Notes under the pieces: generated by a model
What the model was told of the DNA's origin: nothing
Databases searched by the model: none
What the model saw: only the letters and a program-made list of their open reading frames with translations
Program-made: the position numbers and the translations under genes
In this document: positions 26,223-34,341 of the stretch, in pieces
Numbering within the stretch: position 1 is the stretch's first letter
Layout of the letters: every line of letters starts with the position of its first letter
NCBI RefSeq assembly: GCF_025370755.1
Contig: NZ_JAMXFC010000006.1
Location: forward strand, 1-64,000
Origin: Laspinema sp. D2d
GTDB taxonomy: Bacteria; Cyanobacteriota; Cyanobacteriia; Cyanobacteriales; Laspinemataceae
Length of the DNA: 64,000 bases
Direction: 5' to 3'

Positions 26223-26971
26223 AATCCGACAACCCGTCGCTTCGATAGGAGACGAAGGACTTTCACAGAAGGTAGGCGGAAAACTGGCATCTAGCCGATA
26301 TTACGATGAAATCTCGGATTTCGGGAGGCGATCGCACCCCCGGAATTGTCGCGATCGCCGGAAATATTCCTCTCTCTTCCTTTGGGTATCACCCTATTCC
26401 CCCTGTCGCCGTTCTGGTTTTTCTCAATCAGGGTAAGCACTTAAGTCGATTCATGGCAACAGGCAAAAGCGTTAGTGTCTCCACAGGTTATGACAAAAGT
26501 CATCCTTTGCCTTCGCACTTTTGTCATAGAAAAAGTTGTGCCTTTTGCCCGATGCGCTTTCTCCCCGGCTTTTTTTACAATATAGGAAACAACCAATCAG
26601 TGCGTTGAATATCCCTAGTTAGAGGTTATGATATTACACCCGTGATGCCCAGGTTATCCCAATATCCTCAACCCTAAACGAGTTGAGGATAGAGCAAACT
26701 CTCAAGCAGCGACTCTCCCGATCAAAAGGCGATTTAAGGGAGATGCCTCCCACCTCCGTCAAACCCATTTGCGCTCAATCTAACGATTCCAGTAGGGGTG
26801 AGACACAGGAATTTTCGCCGTGCAATTCCTTCTAAAGGAAAGAGTAGAGAGGGTTAGGGTTAGTTCAGGGGAACTCACTCGCTCAATTTTGCTTCGAGGA
26901 AACTTGTCAGATAAAATAGATCACGTTCCTATTCGGTCAAGGTTTAAAACCCAGCATAAACAAAGGTCATT
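26223..26971. other. 749-base region between two divergent response-regulator genes
   Basis: No convincing gene. Two clear inverted repeats are present: TATGACAAAAGT / ACTTTTGTCATA at 26489-26528 and TATCCTCAAC / GTTGAGGATA at 26663-26691 (10-bp stem, 9-base loop). Neither is followed by a T-run, so they are better seen as operators or RNA structures than terminators. Confidence 0.5.
26489..26528. promoter_or_regulatory. perfect 12-bp inverted repeat, candidate operator
   Basis: TATGACAAAAGT (26489-26500) and ACTTTTGTCATA (26517-26528) are exact inverted copies with a 16-base spacer. The left arm with the next two bases is itself palindromic (TGAC AAAA GTCA). Binding protein unknown. Confidence 0.45.
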
Positions 26972-27343
26972 ATGAGTACGGTATTGATTGTGGACGATAG
27001 TGCTACAGCGCGGGAAATGCTCTCATCTATCCTCCAAAATGTGGGAATGAAAGTCATTGAAGCCCGGGATGGGGTCGAGGCTCAACAAAAAATTACAGAC
27101 AGTCCTCCAGATATCGTGGTATTAGATATCATTATGCCTCGTATGAACGGGTATGATTTGTGCCGGTGGCTGAAAAAAACTCCGAATGGTCAAAATATTC
27201 CGGTGTTAATGTGTTCAAGCAAGGCAGAACAGTTTGACCGCTACTGGGGAATTAAGCAAGGCGCTGATGCCTATTTGACCAAGCCTTTTCATCCTTCAGA
27301 GTTGATTGAAACTGTAAAAAATTTACTGCGTTCTCTGGGTTAA
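26972..27343 (+). CDS. single-domain response regulator (CheY/PilH-like)
   Basis: A 123-residue stand-alone receiver domain: acidic pair DD at 8-9, phospho-acceptor D52 (VVLDIIMPRMNGYD), the Thr/Ser position in VLMCSSKAE and the lysine in YLTKPFHPSEL. There is no output domain. Residue pattern (LKKTPNGQNIPVLMCSSKAEQFDRYWGIKQGADAYLTKPF) is like PilH/CheY proteins of cyanobacterial pili and phototaxis clusters. No methyl-accepting protein, CheW or CheA gene adjoins, so its partner is elsewhere. Confidence 0.88.
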   Translation: MSTVLIVDDSATAREMLSSILQNVGMKVIEARDGVEAQQKITDSPPDIVVLDIIMPRMNGYDLCRWLKKTPNGQNIPVLMCSSKAEQFDRYWGIKQGADAYLTKPFHPSELIETVKNLLRSLG

Positions 27344-27767
27344 ATGGGGAGGGATCTAAGGGGAAAGCTCCTTACCCTAGGGCGTTGGTACATTAGGGGT
27401 GGTAAATCGGGTTTAGGCCCAAAAATTTCGTGCAATTTGCAAGAAATATAAGGTAGAAATCTGGTTTGTAGGGTTGAATCCTGTATCGGCGTTTTAGTAG
27501 GGGCAACCTATTATAACTTGCTCCTACTGCTGGAAGAAAACGACAGAAGTTGTTACTACGAATTTAGGTTCTTGAAGAGGCTTCATTCCCCAATTCTGGT
27601 TGAGTCAGCCAACTCCCTGAAGATCCCCCTCCCGTCCCCCTTAAGAAGGGGGAAGCCAGAAGCATAAATTTTTATTTGCTGGGGCTGGGGGAAGCCAGAA
27701 GCATAAATTTTTATTTGCTGGGGGAAGCCCGGGGCATAAAGTTCTGAGGAAGAGGTTTAGAGTTTAG
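27344..27767. other. intergenic region with hairpin and tandem repeat
   Basis: No gene. TCCCCCTT / AAGGGGGA (27635-27653, 3-base loop) forms a hairpin that leads into a tandem repeat at 27648-27740. The genes either side converge, so the region could serve both as a termination zone. Confidence 0.5.
27648..27740. repeat. 39-bp tandem repeat with partial third unit
   Basis: Units starting GGGGGAAGCCAGAAGCATAA at 27648 and 27687 are repeated at a 39-base period (with the TTTTTATTTGCTGGGG part); a shorter, diverged unit (GGGGAAGCCCGGGGCATAAA) begins near 27721. Confidence 0.8.
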
Positions 27768-28253
27768 CTATTTGGGGTCTTGCTCATCTTTCATTTCCAT
27801 GAGAATGACGGAATAGGAAATGAGTTCATCAACTCCAGTAAAGGTAACTCCTCCTAAAAACATTAACATTCCTAGGACAAAGAGAGATAGAGGAAAATCT
27901 TGATTAACTGGATTTTCCCCTAAATAATCTAGCCCGATCGCCAAGGAACTTAAAATAAATAAGGTTGCAGCAATAATATTGCAAAACACTGAATTTCTAA
28001 CATATTGAGCGCGGCGTAGTAGGAATCTCAGTTGACTTCTAACACTCATTAATCGGATTTCTTCTTCCCGTTCTACTTCTTGATTATGGTTGAGTTTTCG
28101 GGTCAGTTTTCGGCGTTCATCGGTTAGCAGTCGAATTCGACTCAACAAGGAGGAGTGTCGAGCATTTAATCCCAAAAAAAACAGAGAGCTTGAGGAAATC
28201 ATGACAGCCGGTGCTACAAGTGCTTGAATGGATTCAGTTGCGGTTGATTGCAT
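27768..28253 (-). CDS. DUF2721 membrane protein
   Basis: A 161-residue protein of the cyanobacterial DUF2721 family. It begins ATESIQALVAPAVMISSSSLFFLGLNARHSSLLSRIR, with a first membrane segment at about residues 10-28, then a charged helix (residues 35-80), and two more segments at about 88-108 (VFCNIIAATLFILSSLAIGL) and 120-140 (LSLFVLGMLMFLGGVTFTG). Function unknown in the family. It lies 46 bases after the chelatase gene on the same strand, so the two may be co-transcribed. Confidence 0.85.
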   Translation of the reverse strand: MQSTATESIQALVAPAVMISSSSLFFLGLNARHSSLLSRIRLLTDERRKLTRKLNHNQEVEREEEIRLMSVRSQLRFLLRRAQYVRNSVFCNIIAATLFILSSLAIGLDYLGENPVNQDFPLSLFVLGMLMFLGGVTFTGVDELISYSVILMEMKDEQDPK

Positions 28254-28299
28254 GAATCGGGACCTCTGGATTGACTAATAGGGAAAGGTTGTCTCTTAT

Positions 28300-29064
28300 T
28301 TACGCCGTCAGTGTTAAGATTAAATCCGCTAATTCTGGCGTTGCGCCGATAGGGTCAGCTAACTGGATATCGAGTTGCGGTTCGCGTTGAGAATGTTCTC
28401 GGGCAAGTTGCCCGATCGCATCGGTGATCCCCCCGGAAAATAGAAAATAGGGGAGGATACCCAAATGCCCGTGCCCCGCTTGAATTAACTGTTCCATTGT
28501 TTCTTCTAAATTAGGAGAAATGGACCAGTAGGCGGGGATTGCTTGCAGTCGGCTTGCTAAGTCTTCCACCACCTGTTTACTCCCCACACGCCGCGAACCA
28601 TGAGATAATATAATCCACAGCCGATCGCCAGAATTGCTGTCCAGATTCGGGTGAATTGTAGATTTTAATAATTGGCTCAAGCGGTTAATTTGACTCCCTA
28701 AATGCGGGCGTAAATCTAACTGAATGGTCTGCCCTAAGATGGAGTGAGCTTTGGCAATTTCCGCCGGAATATCTTCCATTACATGAACCCCTTCCAAGAG
28801 AAAAAGGGGTAAGATTTGGAGGCGATCGCATCCCACTGCACGGGCGCGATCTGCAAACGCTGTGATTTGTTGGTGTAATGGCAAGGGATGCAATTCTAAT
28901 TGTGCAGTTCCTACCATTGGCAAAGTGGACTGACCCTGTTCTTGCTGCAAGCGATCGCGCAATAAACAGGCTAACGTTTGCATAGCCGCTTCTGGACGCG
29001 GATCGCGACTGCCGTGGGAAACCAGTAAATAAGCCGAAGGGAATTTCAAAATTGTTTTATCCAA
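28300..29064 (-). CDS. CbiX/SirB-type sirohydrochlorin chelatase
   Basis: A 254-residue protein with two CbiX-like halves: AYLLVSHGSRDPRPEAAMQ near residue 12 and WIILSHGSRRVGSKQV near 149, with LQILPLFLLEGVHVMEDIP and GILPYFLFSGGITDAIG as the matching second motifs. Such two-domain proteins insert Fe2+ (siroheme) or Co2+ (cobalamin) into sirohydrochlorin; the metal-binding histidine is in the first HGSRD half. The cytosolic enzyme belongs to tetrapyrrole metabolism. I leave the symbol open because sirB and cbiX cannot be separated from sequence alone. Confidence 0.88.
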   Translation of the reverse strand: MDKTILKFPSAYLLVSHGSRDPRPEAAMQTLACLLRDRLQQEQGQSTLPMVGTAQLELHPLPLHQQITAFADRARAVGCDRLQILPLFLLEGVHVMEDIPAEIAKAHSILGQTIQLDLRPHLGSQINRLSQLLKSTIHPNLDSNSGDRLWIILSHGSRRVGSKQVVEDLASRLQAIPAYWSISPNLEETMEQLIQAGHGHLGILPYFLFSGGITDAIGQLAREHSQREPQLDIQLADPIGATPELADLILTLTA

Positions 29065-29255
29065 AGTATGCGATCGGGACTCGGTTTAAATGTCATCAAA
29101 TTATCATGACAGGGTTCCTATTTGAATCAAATTCACGCCCTTTAACGGGGGAAAAAATCCCTCCGGGTCCTATTCCCTCGGGCGACTGTCTCTGATTTCT
29201 CAATTTAAGAAATTCAGGTTTAGGGAGTCTCCCTCTCCAGGAAATCTGAGGAAAA

Positions 29256-29615
29256 TTAGTACCGTGGCACAGTCGGATCTACCAGTTGGGAATAGGCATC
29301 AATACCGCCACTAATATTTTTAACCTGAGTGAATCCCTGGGTTTGTAACCACTGGCACATCTGAGCCGATCGGATACCATGATGGCATAACACAAGGGTT
29401 TCCATCTCCGGATCCAAGTGGGTGTAAATCTCTCCGGACCATTGGGAAAACTCACTCAGGGGAAGGATTGTAAACCCGGCGATCGCCGCGATTTCCACCT
29501 CGTGGGGTTCGCGAACATCAATCAGTTGCAACCCGACAGGTGCGCTGGCAAGGCGATCGGCGAGTTCTTGGACAGAAATTTGAGGCAGAGGGGGACGAGG
29601 ATTCGATTGAACCAT
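29256..29615 (-). CDS. rhodanese-like domain protein
   Basis: A 119-residue single rhodanese domain. The active-site loop LVLCHHGIRSAQM contains the persulfide-forming cysteine (C77); LIDVREPHEVEIAAIAG and FTQVKNISGGIDAYSQ are the other family blocks. The loop is close to the CRSGxRS type found in sulfur-transfer proteins. It is soluble and without signal peptide. Whether it supplies sulfur for cofactor synthesis or has another role cannot be told. It lies 191 bases from the chelatase gene on the same strand. Confidence 0.88.
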   Translation of the reverse strand: MVQSNPRPPLPQISVQELADRLASAPVGLQLIDVREPHEVEIAAIAGFTILPLSEFSQWSGEIYTHLDPEMETLVLCHHGIRSAQMCQWLQTQGFTQVKNISGGIDAYSQLVDPTVPRY

Positions 29616-29746
29616 GAGATCCTAAGAGTCTGTAATAGACTAACAAAACAACATTCTCACTCAAATTGTGCCTTGTTTAGGGTCGATTTGCCTACAATTA
29701 CCCCGCTTTACATCACCCCCTACAGTAAAACTTAAATCAACCCCCC

Positions 29747-31318
29747 TTATGCTTCGGATAATCCTGTCTCCGGTTTGAGTTCGCACTGTTCCAATTTCGC
29801 GGCGATCGCCCCAGCGTGTCGCCACCATTTGGAACCGGCGGACCAACTACGGGACGGTAAATGACCAATCGGGGCTTTTAAATTAAATTGAATCCCTTCG
29901 TAGGGAAGCGATGGATTGTAGGTTTTCCACCCAATGCGATCGCAAAATGCCCCATAATCTTTCCCCACCCCTTCATAAATTCGCGATTGGATACTAAACC
30001 CAAACCGGGAATCACTATAGTTCACCCATAACCGATCAATCGTCTGCAAATCTTCACAGGGCATTTTTGCAATATCATCTTCAAATAAATAACCTCTCGG
30101 GTATTTACCAGCCGCTTGACATAACAAAGTCCGGGTTTCTTCATCCGCTTGTTTCCACTTTTGATCGGCCAGTAAATCTCGCAATCGACTATAATTAATG
30201 CCGAGGCTGGAAGTGAGGATATCCGGTTCACGGACTGGATTGGAAGACGGGACCACTCCAGACCAGAACTGCTCGAAAGCATCCCGCCAACGGGTTGCGC
30301 GGGGCGGAACTGGAGCCGCTTTGGACTGAATTGGCGATCGCCTCCCAGGAGGAGTCGCAGAGGGAGCGATCGCTGGGGAGGGCGATAGGGCAAGTGAGGC
30401 GACAGGAGTCGGATTCAGGTCTCGTAGCACTTCCACCGCCGATTGATAGCGCTTAGTGAGAGCATTTTCTACCATTTTATCCAAAATTCGCCCTAAATCT
30501 GCACTGACGAGTTTATCGGTGCGGACAAAATCCCGCCACCTCCAACGGTCCTGGTTTGCATCGTATAAATGAGTCGGGGACATTCCGGTGAGTAAATGTA
30601 GGCAAGTTACTCCTAAGCTATACAAATCCGTAGCAGGAACAACTTTACCCCGGTTTTGTTCCGGGGCCATATACTCGGGAGACCCGATAATTGTCCCGGT
30701 TTGCATCATCCCTGTCGCACTTAACAGCTTGGCAATGCCAAAATCAATCAGCACACTTTGTCCGGCTTGTTGCTCCTGAAAAGAGGGGCGATCGCTGCCG
30801 ATGCGGCGAATGATATTAGCGGGTTTGATATCTCGGTGTACAATCTGGCGATCGTGAATAAAAGTGAGAACCGGGAGTAAATCATTCAGCAAGGCGCGGA
30901 TTTCGGCTTCTTGATAAGCCCCCTTTTGCTTCAGTTCCGAGGAGAGAGTCGGTCCTTCGATAAACTCTTGAACCAGATACAGTCGTTGATTTTGCTCAAA
31001 ATGGGCCAGGAGGGAGGGGATTTGGGGATGATGCCCCAGATCGTCTAAGCGCACTGCTTCATGATAAAAGAGGTCTTTCACCTTATGGATATGCTGGGTT
31101 TCCCCTTTTTGAAAAAACAGTTGCTTGACGACACATCGGGGTTTAGAGGGAATATCTTCATCCACCGCCAAAAAGGTCCGACCAAATCCCCCCTGTCCTA
31201 GGGCCTGAATCGGTCGGTAGCGGGCTTTCAGGATTAATTTACTGCCGCAGCTTTGGCAAGTTTTTGCCGATTCAGGATTTTCGGGTTGGACGCATCCGGG
31301 AATAACGCAGTAGCTCAT
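29747..31318 (-). CDS. serine/threonine protein kinase with C-terminal GUN4 domain
   Basis: A 523-residue fusion. Residues 4-24 carry a four-cysteine zinc-ribbon-like motif (C-x4-C...CQSC). Residues about 34-300 are a Hanks-type kinase: glycine loop GQGGFGRTF, HRDIKPANI near 162, DFG near 193, and APEQNRGKVVPATDLYSLG. A proline/alanine linker follows. Residues about 365-510 are a GUN4 domain (YSRLRDLLADQKWKQADEETR ... FGFSIQSRIYEG). Stand-alone GUN4 binds Mg-protoporphyrin and activates Mg-chelatase; in kinase fusions it is thought to be a sensor. Tetrapyrrole-linked signalling is an inference, supported weakly by the CbiX gene nearby. Confidence 0.93.
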   Translation of the reverse strand: MSYCVIPGCVQPENPESAKTCQSCGSKLILKARYRPIQALGQGGFGRTFLAVDEDIPSKPRCVVKQLFFQKGETQHIHKVKDLFYHEAVRLDDLGHHPQIPSLLAHFEQNQRLYLVQEFIEGPTLSSELKQKGAYQEAEIRALLNDLLPVLTFIHDRQIVHRDIKPANIIRRIGSDRPSFQEQQAGQSVLIDFGIAKLLSATGMMQTGTIIGSPEYMAPEQNRGKVVPATDLYSLGVTCLHLLTGMSPTHLYDANQDRWRWRDFVRTDKLVSADLGRILDKMVENALTKRYQSAVEVLRDLNPTPVASLALSPSPAIAPSATPPGRRSPIQSKAAPVPPRATRWRDAFEQFWSGVVPSSNPVREPDILTSSLGINYSRLRDLLADQKWKQADEETRTLLCQAAGKYPRGYLFEDDIAKMPCEDLQTIDRLWVNYSDSRFGFSIQSRIYEGVGKDYGAFCDRIGWKTYNPSLPYEGIQFNLKAPIGHLPSRSWSAGSKWWRHAGAIAAKLEQCELKPETGLSEA

Positions 31319-31410
31319 GACTTTGACCAGGGGGCGATCGGGTAAAGTTAGACTCCACAGGGTGTCATTCCCGGTATAACATGGTCTTGAGGATTTACCC
31401 CCAAATTTTG

Positions 31411-31779
31411 CTACTGTTTTTTATATTCGTAGGTGTAGAAGCTCTGGAAGGCCCCTACGGTTTCAAACTGATAAGCGGGAATTAAGGGCAGGGGCAAAGA
31501 TAGGTCTGTTTTATAAACGCTCCACAATAGAAAGTTTTGTCGCTGAGTATTGCGGCGAATGAGGTCCTCAATGTCACTTTGGAGGGATCCAATCGCTGCA
31601 ACACAGGACCCTTTGGCAATGGGTAATCTGTCACAGGCATTTGCTTGGGCATACTCCATCAGTCGTTGACTGGCATAGTTATGATAAGACTCCGGACCCG
31701 GGTTGGTCACCGCCATTGCTACCCCCAACCCGACTAATACTGTACCCGTGACCGCCGCGATCGCATTTATTTTCTTCAT
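31411..31779 (-). CDS. DUF4359 exported or membrane-anchored protein
   Basis: A 122-residue protein of the DUF4359 family: one N-terminal hydrophobic segment (INAIAAVTGTVLVGLGVAMAV, residues 4-24), then TNPGPESYHNYASQRLMEYAQANAC and C-terminal FQSFYTYEYKKQ, features shared by this cyanobacterial family. Two cysteines (about residues 49 and 59) could form a periplasmic disulfide. No function is known. It follows the tRNA-His locus in opposite orientation and is separated from the kinase gene by 92 bases. Confidence 0.85.
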   Translation of the reverse strand: MKKINAIAAVTGTVLVGLGVAMAVTNPGPESYHNYASQRLMEYAQANACDRLPIAKGSCVAAIGSLQSDIEDLIRRNTQRQNFLLWSVYKTDLSLPLPLIPAYQFETVGAFQSFYTYEYKKQ

Positions 31780-31930
31780 CAGAACTCAACGTACCCATTT
31801 CTTTGTTTAGACTTCCCCATTCCCCCCCTGAGTTCAGCACCCATTTCCTACAATTTTTCAAAATTTTTGATTTTTTTTTGAAAAAGGGTAGATCAAATCC
31901 ACAAGGGTGTGTTATAGTAAAAAACGTGGT

Positions 31931-32004
31931 GGCGGGCGTAGCCAAGTGGTTAAGGCAGTGGATTGTGATTCCACCATTCGCCGGTTCAATCCCGGTCGTT
32001 CGCC
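31931..32004 (+). tRNA. tRNA-His (GTG)
   Basis: A full cloverleaf: G-1 and acceptor GCGGGCG pairing with CGTTCGC and C73, D-arm AGCCAAGTGGTTAAGGC, anticodon loop with GTG (ATTGTGATT), T-arm GCCGG-TTCAATC-CCGGT. The extra 5' G opposite C73 is the histidine identity element. CCA is not encoded. Confidence 0.96.
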
Positions 32005-32008
32005 CTCA

Positions 32009-32057
32009 GATAAGTCAGGGACACAGTAGTTCTGTATCTCTGACTTATTTTATTTTA
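32009..32057 (+). terminator. terminator behind tRNA-His
   Basis: ATAAGTCAG (32010-32018) pairs with CTGACTTAT (32040-32048), with further inner pairing (CAG / CTG), followed by TTTATTTTA. Confidence 0.8.
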
Positions 32058-32125
32058 GTCGAATTTTAGATCAGGGGTTTTCCAAACCGGGAGAAATGCC
32101 CTCAATAATAGGGACTTAACCTGGA

Positions 32126-33061
32126 ATGATGGCAAGCAGAGAAATTAATTTAGAAGTCAATGAGGGGACCGATCGCCTTGATCGCTATCTCGCCTCCCAA
32201 CTCCCGGACCTGTCCCGGTCACGAATACAGCAACTAATATCACAAAATTGCGTAAAAGTCAATGGTCAGGTTTGCGCCTCGAAAAAGATCAAGGTAGAAA
32301 CCGGCGATCGCCTCTGCATCGAGATTCCCCCCGCAGAACCCTTGGAGATCGGCGCAACCGAGATTCCTCTGGATATTCTTTATGAAGATGACTGCCTGAT
32401 TATCATCAATAAACCCGCCGGTTTAGTGGTTCATCCGGCACCGGGACATTCTGATGATACTTTAGTCAATGCCTTGTTAGCGCACTGTGAGAACTTGTCT
32501 GGGATTGGTGGGGTACAGCGTCCAGGAATTGTTCATCGCTTGGATAAGGATACCAGTGGGGCGATCGTCGTTGCCAAAACCGATCACGCGCATCAACATT
32601 TACAAGGTCAAATTCAAGCTAAAACGGCCCGTCGCGACTATCTGGGGATTATTTATGGAGTCCCGAAAACCGAAAGTGGAACCATTGATGCACCGATCGC
32701 CAGACATCCGCACGATCGCCAGAAAATGGCGATCGTTCCCGTTGAAAAAGGCGGACGACAGGCGGTGACCCATTGGCAGATTAAAGAACGCTTGGGGAAT
32801 TATACTTTAATTCATTTTCAACTAGAAACCGGACGAACTCATCAAATTCGCCTTCATAGTGCCTATATCGGACATCCGATCGTCGGTGATCCAGTCTATT
32901 CCAGTGGGCGATCGCTGGGGGTGAATCTACCCGGACAAGCATTACACGCCTGGAGTTTGACCCTAGAACATCCCGAAACCGGGGAAACCATTCAGGCGAT
33001 CGCCCCCTTGCCGGATTATTTGCATACCTTATTAGAGGTCCTGCGACGGCGATCAAATTAA
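32126..33061 (+). CDS. RluD-family 23S rRNA pseudouridine synthase
   Basis: A 311-residue RluA/RluD-type synthase that isomerises uridines in structured RNA, probably 23S rRNA. An S4 RNA-binding domain occupies about residues 14-75 (RLDRYLASQLPDLSRSRIQQLI), followed by the catalytic core with INKPAGLVVHP and HRLDKDTSGAIVVAK, where D140 is the catalytic aspartate, and ETGRTHQIRLH later. The start may be ATG 32126 or 32129. The exact target site (RluD, RluC or other) cannot be decided from the sequence, so no symbol is given. Confidence 0.92.
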   Translation: MMASREINLEVNEGTDRLDRYLASQLPDLSRSRIQQLISQNCVKVNGQVCASKKIKVETGDRLCIEIPPAEPLEIGATEIPLDILYEDDCLIIINKPAGLVVHPAPGHSDDTLVNALLAHCENLSGIGGVQRPGIVHRLDKDTSGAIVVAKTDHAHQHLQGQIQAKTARRDYLGIIYGVPKTESGTIDAPIARHPHDRQKMAIVPVEKGGRQAVTHWQIKERLGNYTLIHFQLETGRTHQIRLHSAYIGHPIVGDPVYSSGRSLGVNLPGQALHAWSLTLEHPETGETIQAIAPLPDYLHTLLEVLRRRSN

Positions 33062-33084
33062 AGTGATCATCCAGTCAAAAGATT

Positions 33085-33152
33085 CCAGAAATCGGGTTTC
33101 TTCCCCTCATCGGGGGTAAGATCCAACCCGGAGTTCAGAAACCTGATTTCTA
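33085..33152. repeat. AGAAACCCGGTTTCT-type dispersed repeat, copy B
   Basis: CCAGAAATCGGGTTTCTTCCC (near 33085) and CAGAAACCTGATTTCTAGCC (near 33136) form a pair about 50 bases apart between two convergent genes, resembling copies A and C. Confidence 0.6.
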
Positions 33153-33180
33153 GCCCCAGAGGTGATAATTTAGCGGGGTT

Positions 33181-34341
33181 TTAGAGTGCGCCAACCTGTT
33201 TTAAGGCCAACTCAGCCGCCCGTTTTTCCGCCTCTTTTTTACTCCGTCCTTTACCTACTCCATACACTTGATTTCCTACCTTTACCTCCACGGTAAAATC
33301 TGGTGCATGATCCGGTCCCGATTGGGCGATCGTTTCATATTTGGGTTGAGTCGGACCGAGATTGCCTTGAACCCACTCCTGAAATCGATTTTTGGCATCT
33401 AAGAGAATACTAGATTCAGCCTTCAACTTGCGATCGAGAAGACCTTCTGCCGCCGATTCAAATAAAGGTTCGACAAAATTGCGGACCGACTCAATCCCTG
33501 AATCCAGGAAATAGGCACCAATAATCGCTTCAAACGTATCACTCAACAATGAGTCATTTTTTCGGGCTTTATCTTTGATTGCACCTTTCCCCAACTTCAT
33601 TTTTTTACCCAACTCCAAATAATTGGCAAAATCGGCCAGTTGGGTTTCATCCACCAAAGCCGATCGCAATCGAGTCAATTGGGATTCATTCAAATCGGGA
33701 TAAAGCCGGTAAATAAAATGGGTACTCAGGAAATTGAGCACCGAATCGCCTAAAAACTCCAGGGTTTCATTATTCTGACCCACTTCGGGATGTTCATTCG
33801 CATAAGACCGATGAATTAAAGCTAAATTCAATAACGAAAGGTCACGAAAAGCCGGTAATCTAGGGACATCCTCTAAACTTTCGATAATATGAGATTCATC
33901 AGCCATATCCAGAAGGTCAGGGCTAAATCCCCCCCGTTGAACAAACATAATCACCTTCTTTTGACGGCTTTTTAAAATATGGCCTAAACTCGGAAAATTC
34001 CCGTCTCCCGATACAATAATAAAAATTTCAGCCGCATCAGGTTCCACCGCATAATTCACACAATCAACAATCAATTTGTGGTCTATCCTATTTCGGCCAC
34101 CGGAAGGAATATCAATTTGTTGAAATCCCAGGGTTTTTAAAGATTCGGCGTAATTCGGACTTTTCTCTGTCCAATTAAAGTAAGCATGGCACAGCACCAA
34201 TTCTCCCTGGTTTCTTGAAAACTCTACCAAAAAATTGGCTCGTTCTGGACTGATTTTGAGAGTTTGACAATCCCAATAGAGCGCGACTCGCTTAGAGTTA
34301 GGATTAACTGTTGATGTTGACAATCCTTTTTTAGAAGGCAT
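33181..34341 (-). CDS. NYN nuclease domain fused to ribonuclease III and dsRBD
   Basis: A 386-residue three-domain protein. Residues 18-155 are an NYN (PIN-like) domain: D24 in LYWDCQTLK, D87 and D93 in RIDHKLIVDCVNYA, D113 in IVSGDGNFPSLG. Residues about 165-300 are RNase III: signature NETLEFLGDSVL at 191-202 (catalytic E195, D199) and D268/E271 in SDTFEAIIGAYF, all catalytic acids present. Residues about 310-386 are a double-stranded RNA-binding domain (FQEWVQGNLGPTQPKYE ... KGRSKKEAEKRAAELAL). Ordinary RNase III is about 230 residues. It should cut double-stranded RNA; what the NYN half adds is unknown. The gene stands alone. Confidence 0.92.
   Translation of the reverse strand: MPSKKGLSTSTVNPNSKRVALYWDCQTLKISPERANFLVEFSRNQGELVLCHAYFNWTEKSPNYAESLKTLGFQQIDIPSGGRNRIDHKLIVDCVNYAVEPDAAEIFIIVSGDGNFPSLGHILKSRQKKVIMFVQRGGFSPDLLDMADESHIIESLEDVPRLPAFRDLSLLNLALIHRSYANEHPEVGQNNETLEFLGDSVLNFLSTHFIYRLYPDLNESQLTRLRSALVDETQLADFANYLELGKKMKLGKGAIKDKARKNDSLLSDTFEAIIGAYFLDSGIESVRNFVEPLFESAAEGLLDRKLKAESSILLDAKNRFQEWVQGNLGPTQPKYETIAQSGPDHAPDFTVEVKVGNQVYGVGKGRSKKEAEKRAAELALKQVGAL

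Noticed and set aside
26306-26608. 100-codon frame between the two response-regulator genes
   Set aside because: It runs through both arms of the inverted repeat at 26489 and shows no protein-like pattern.
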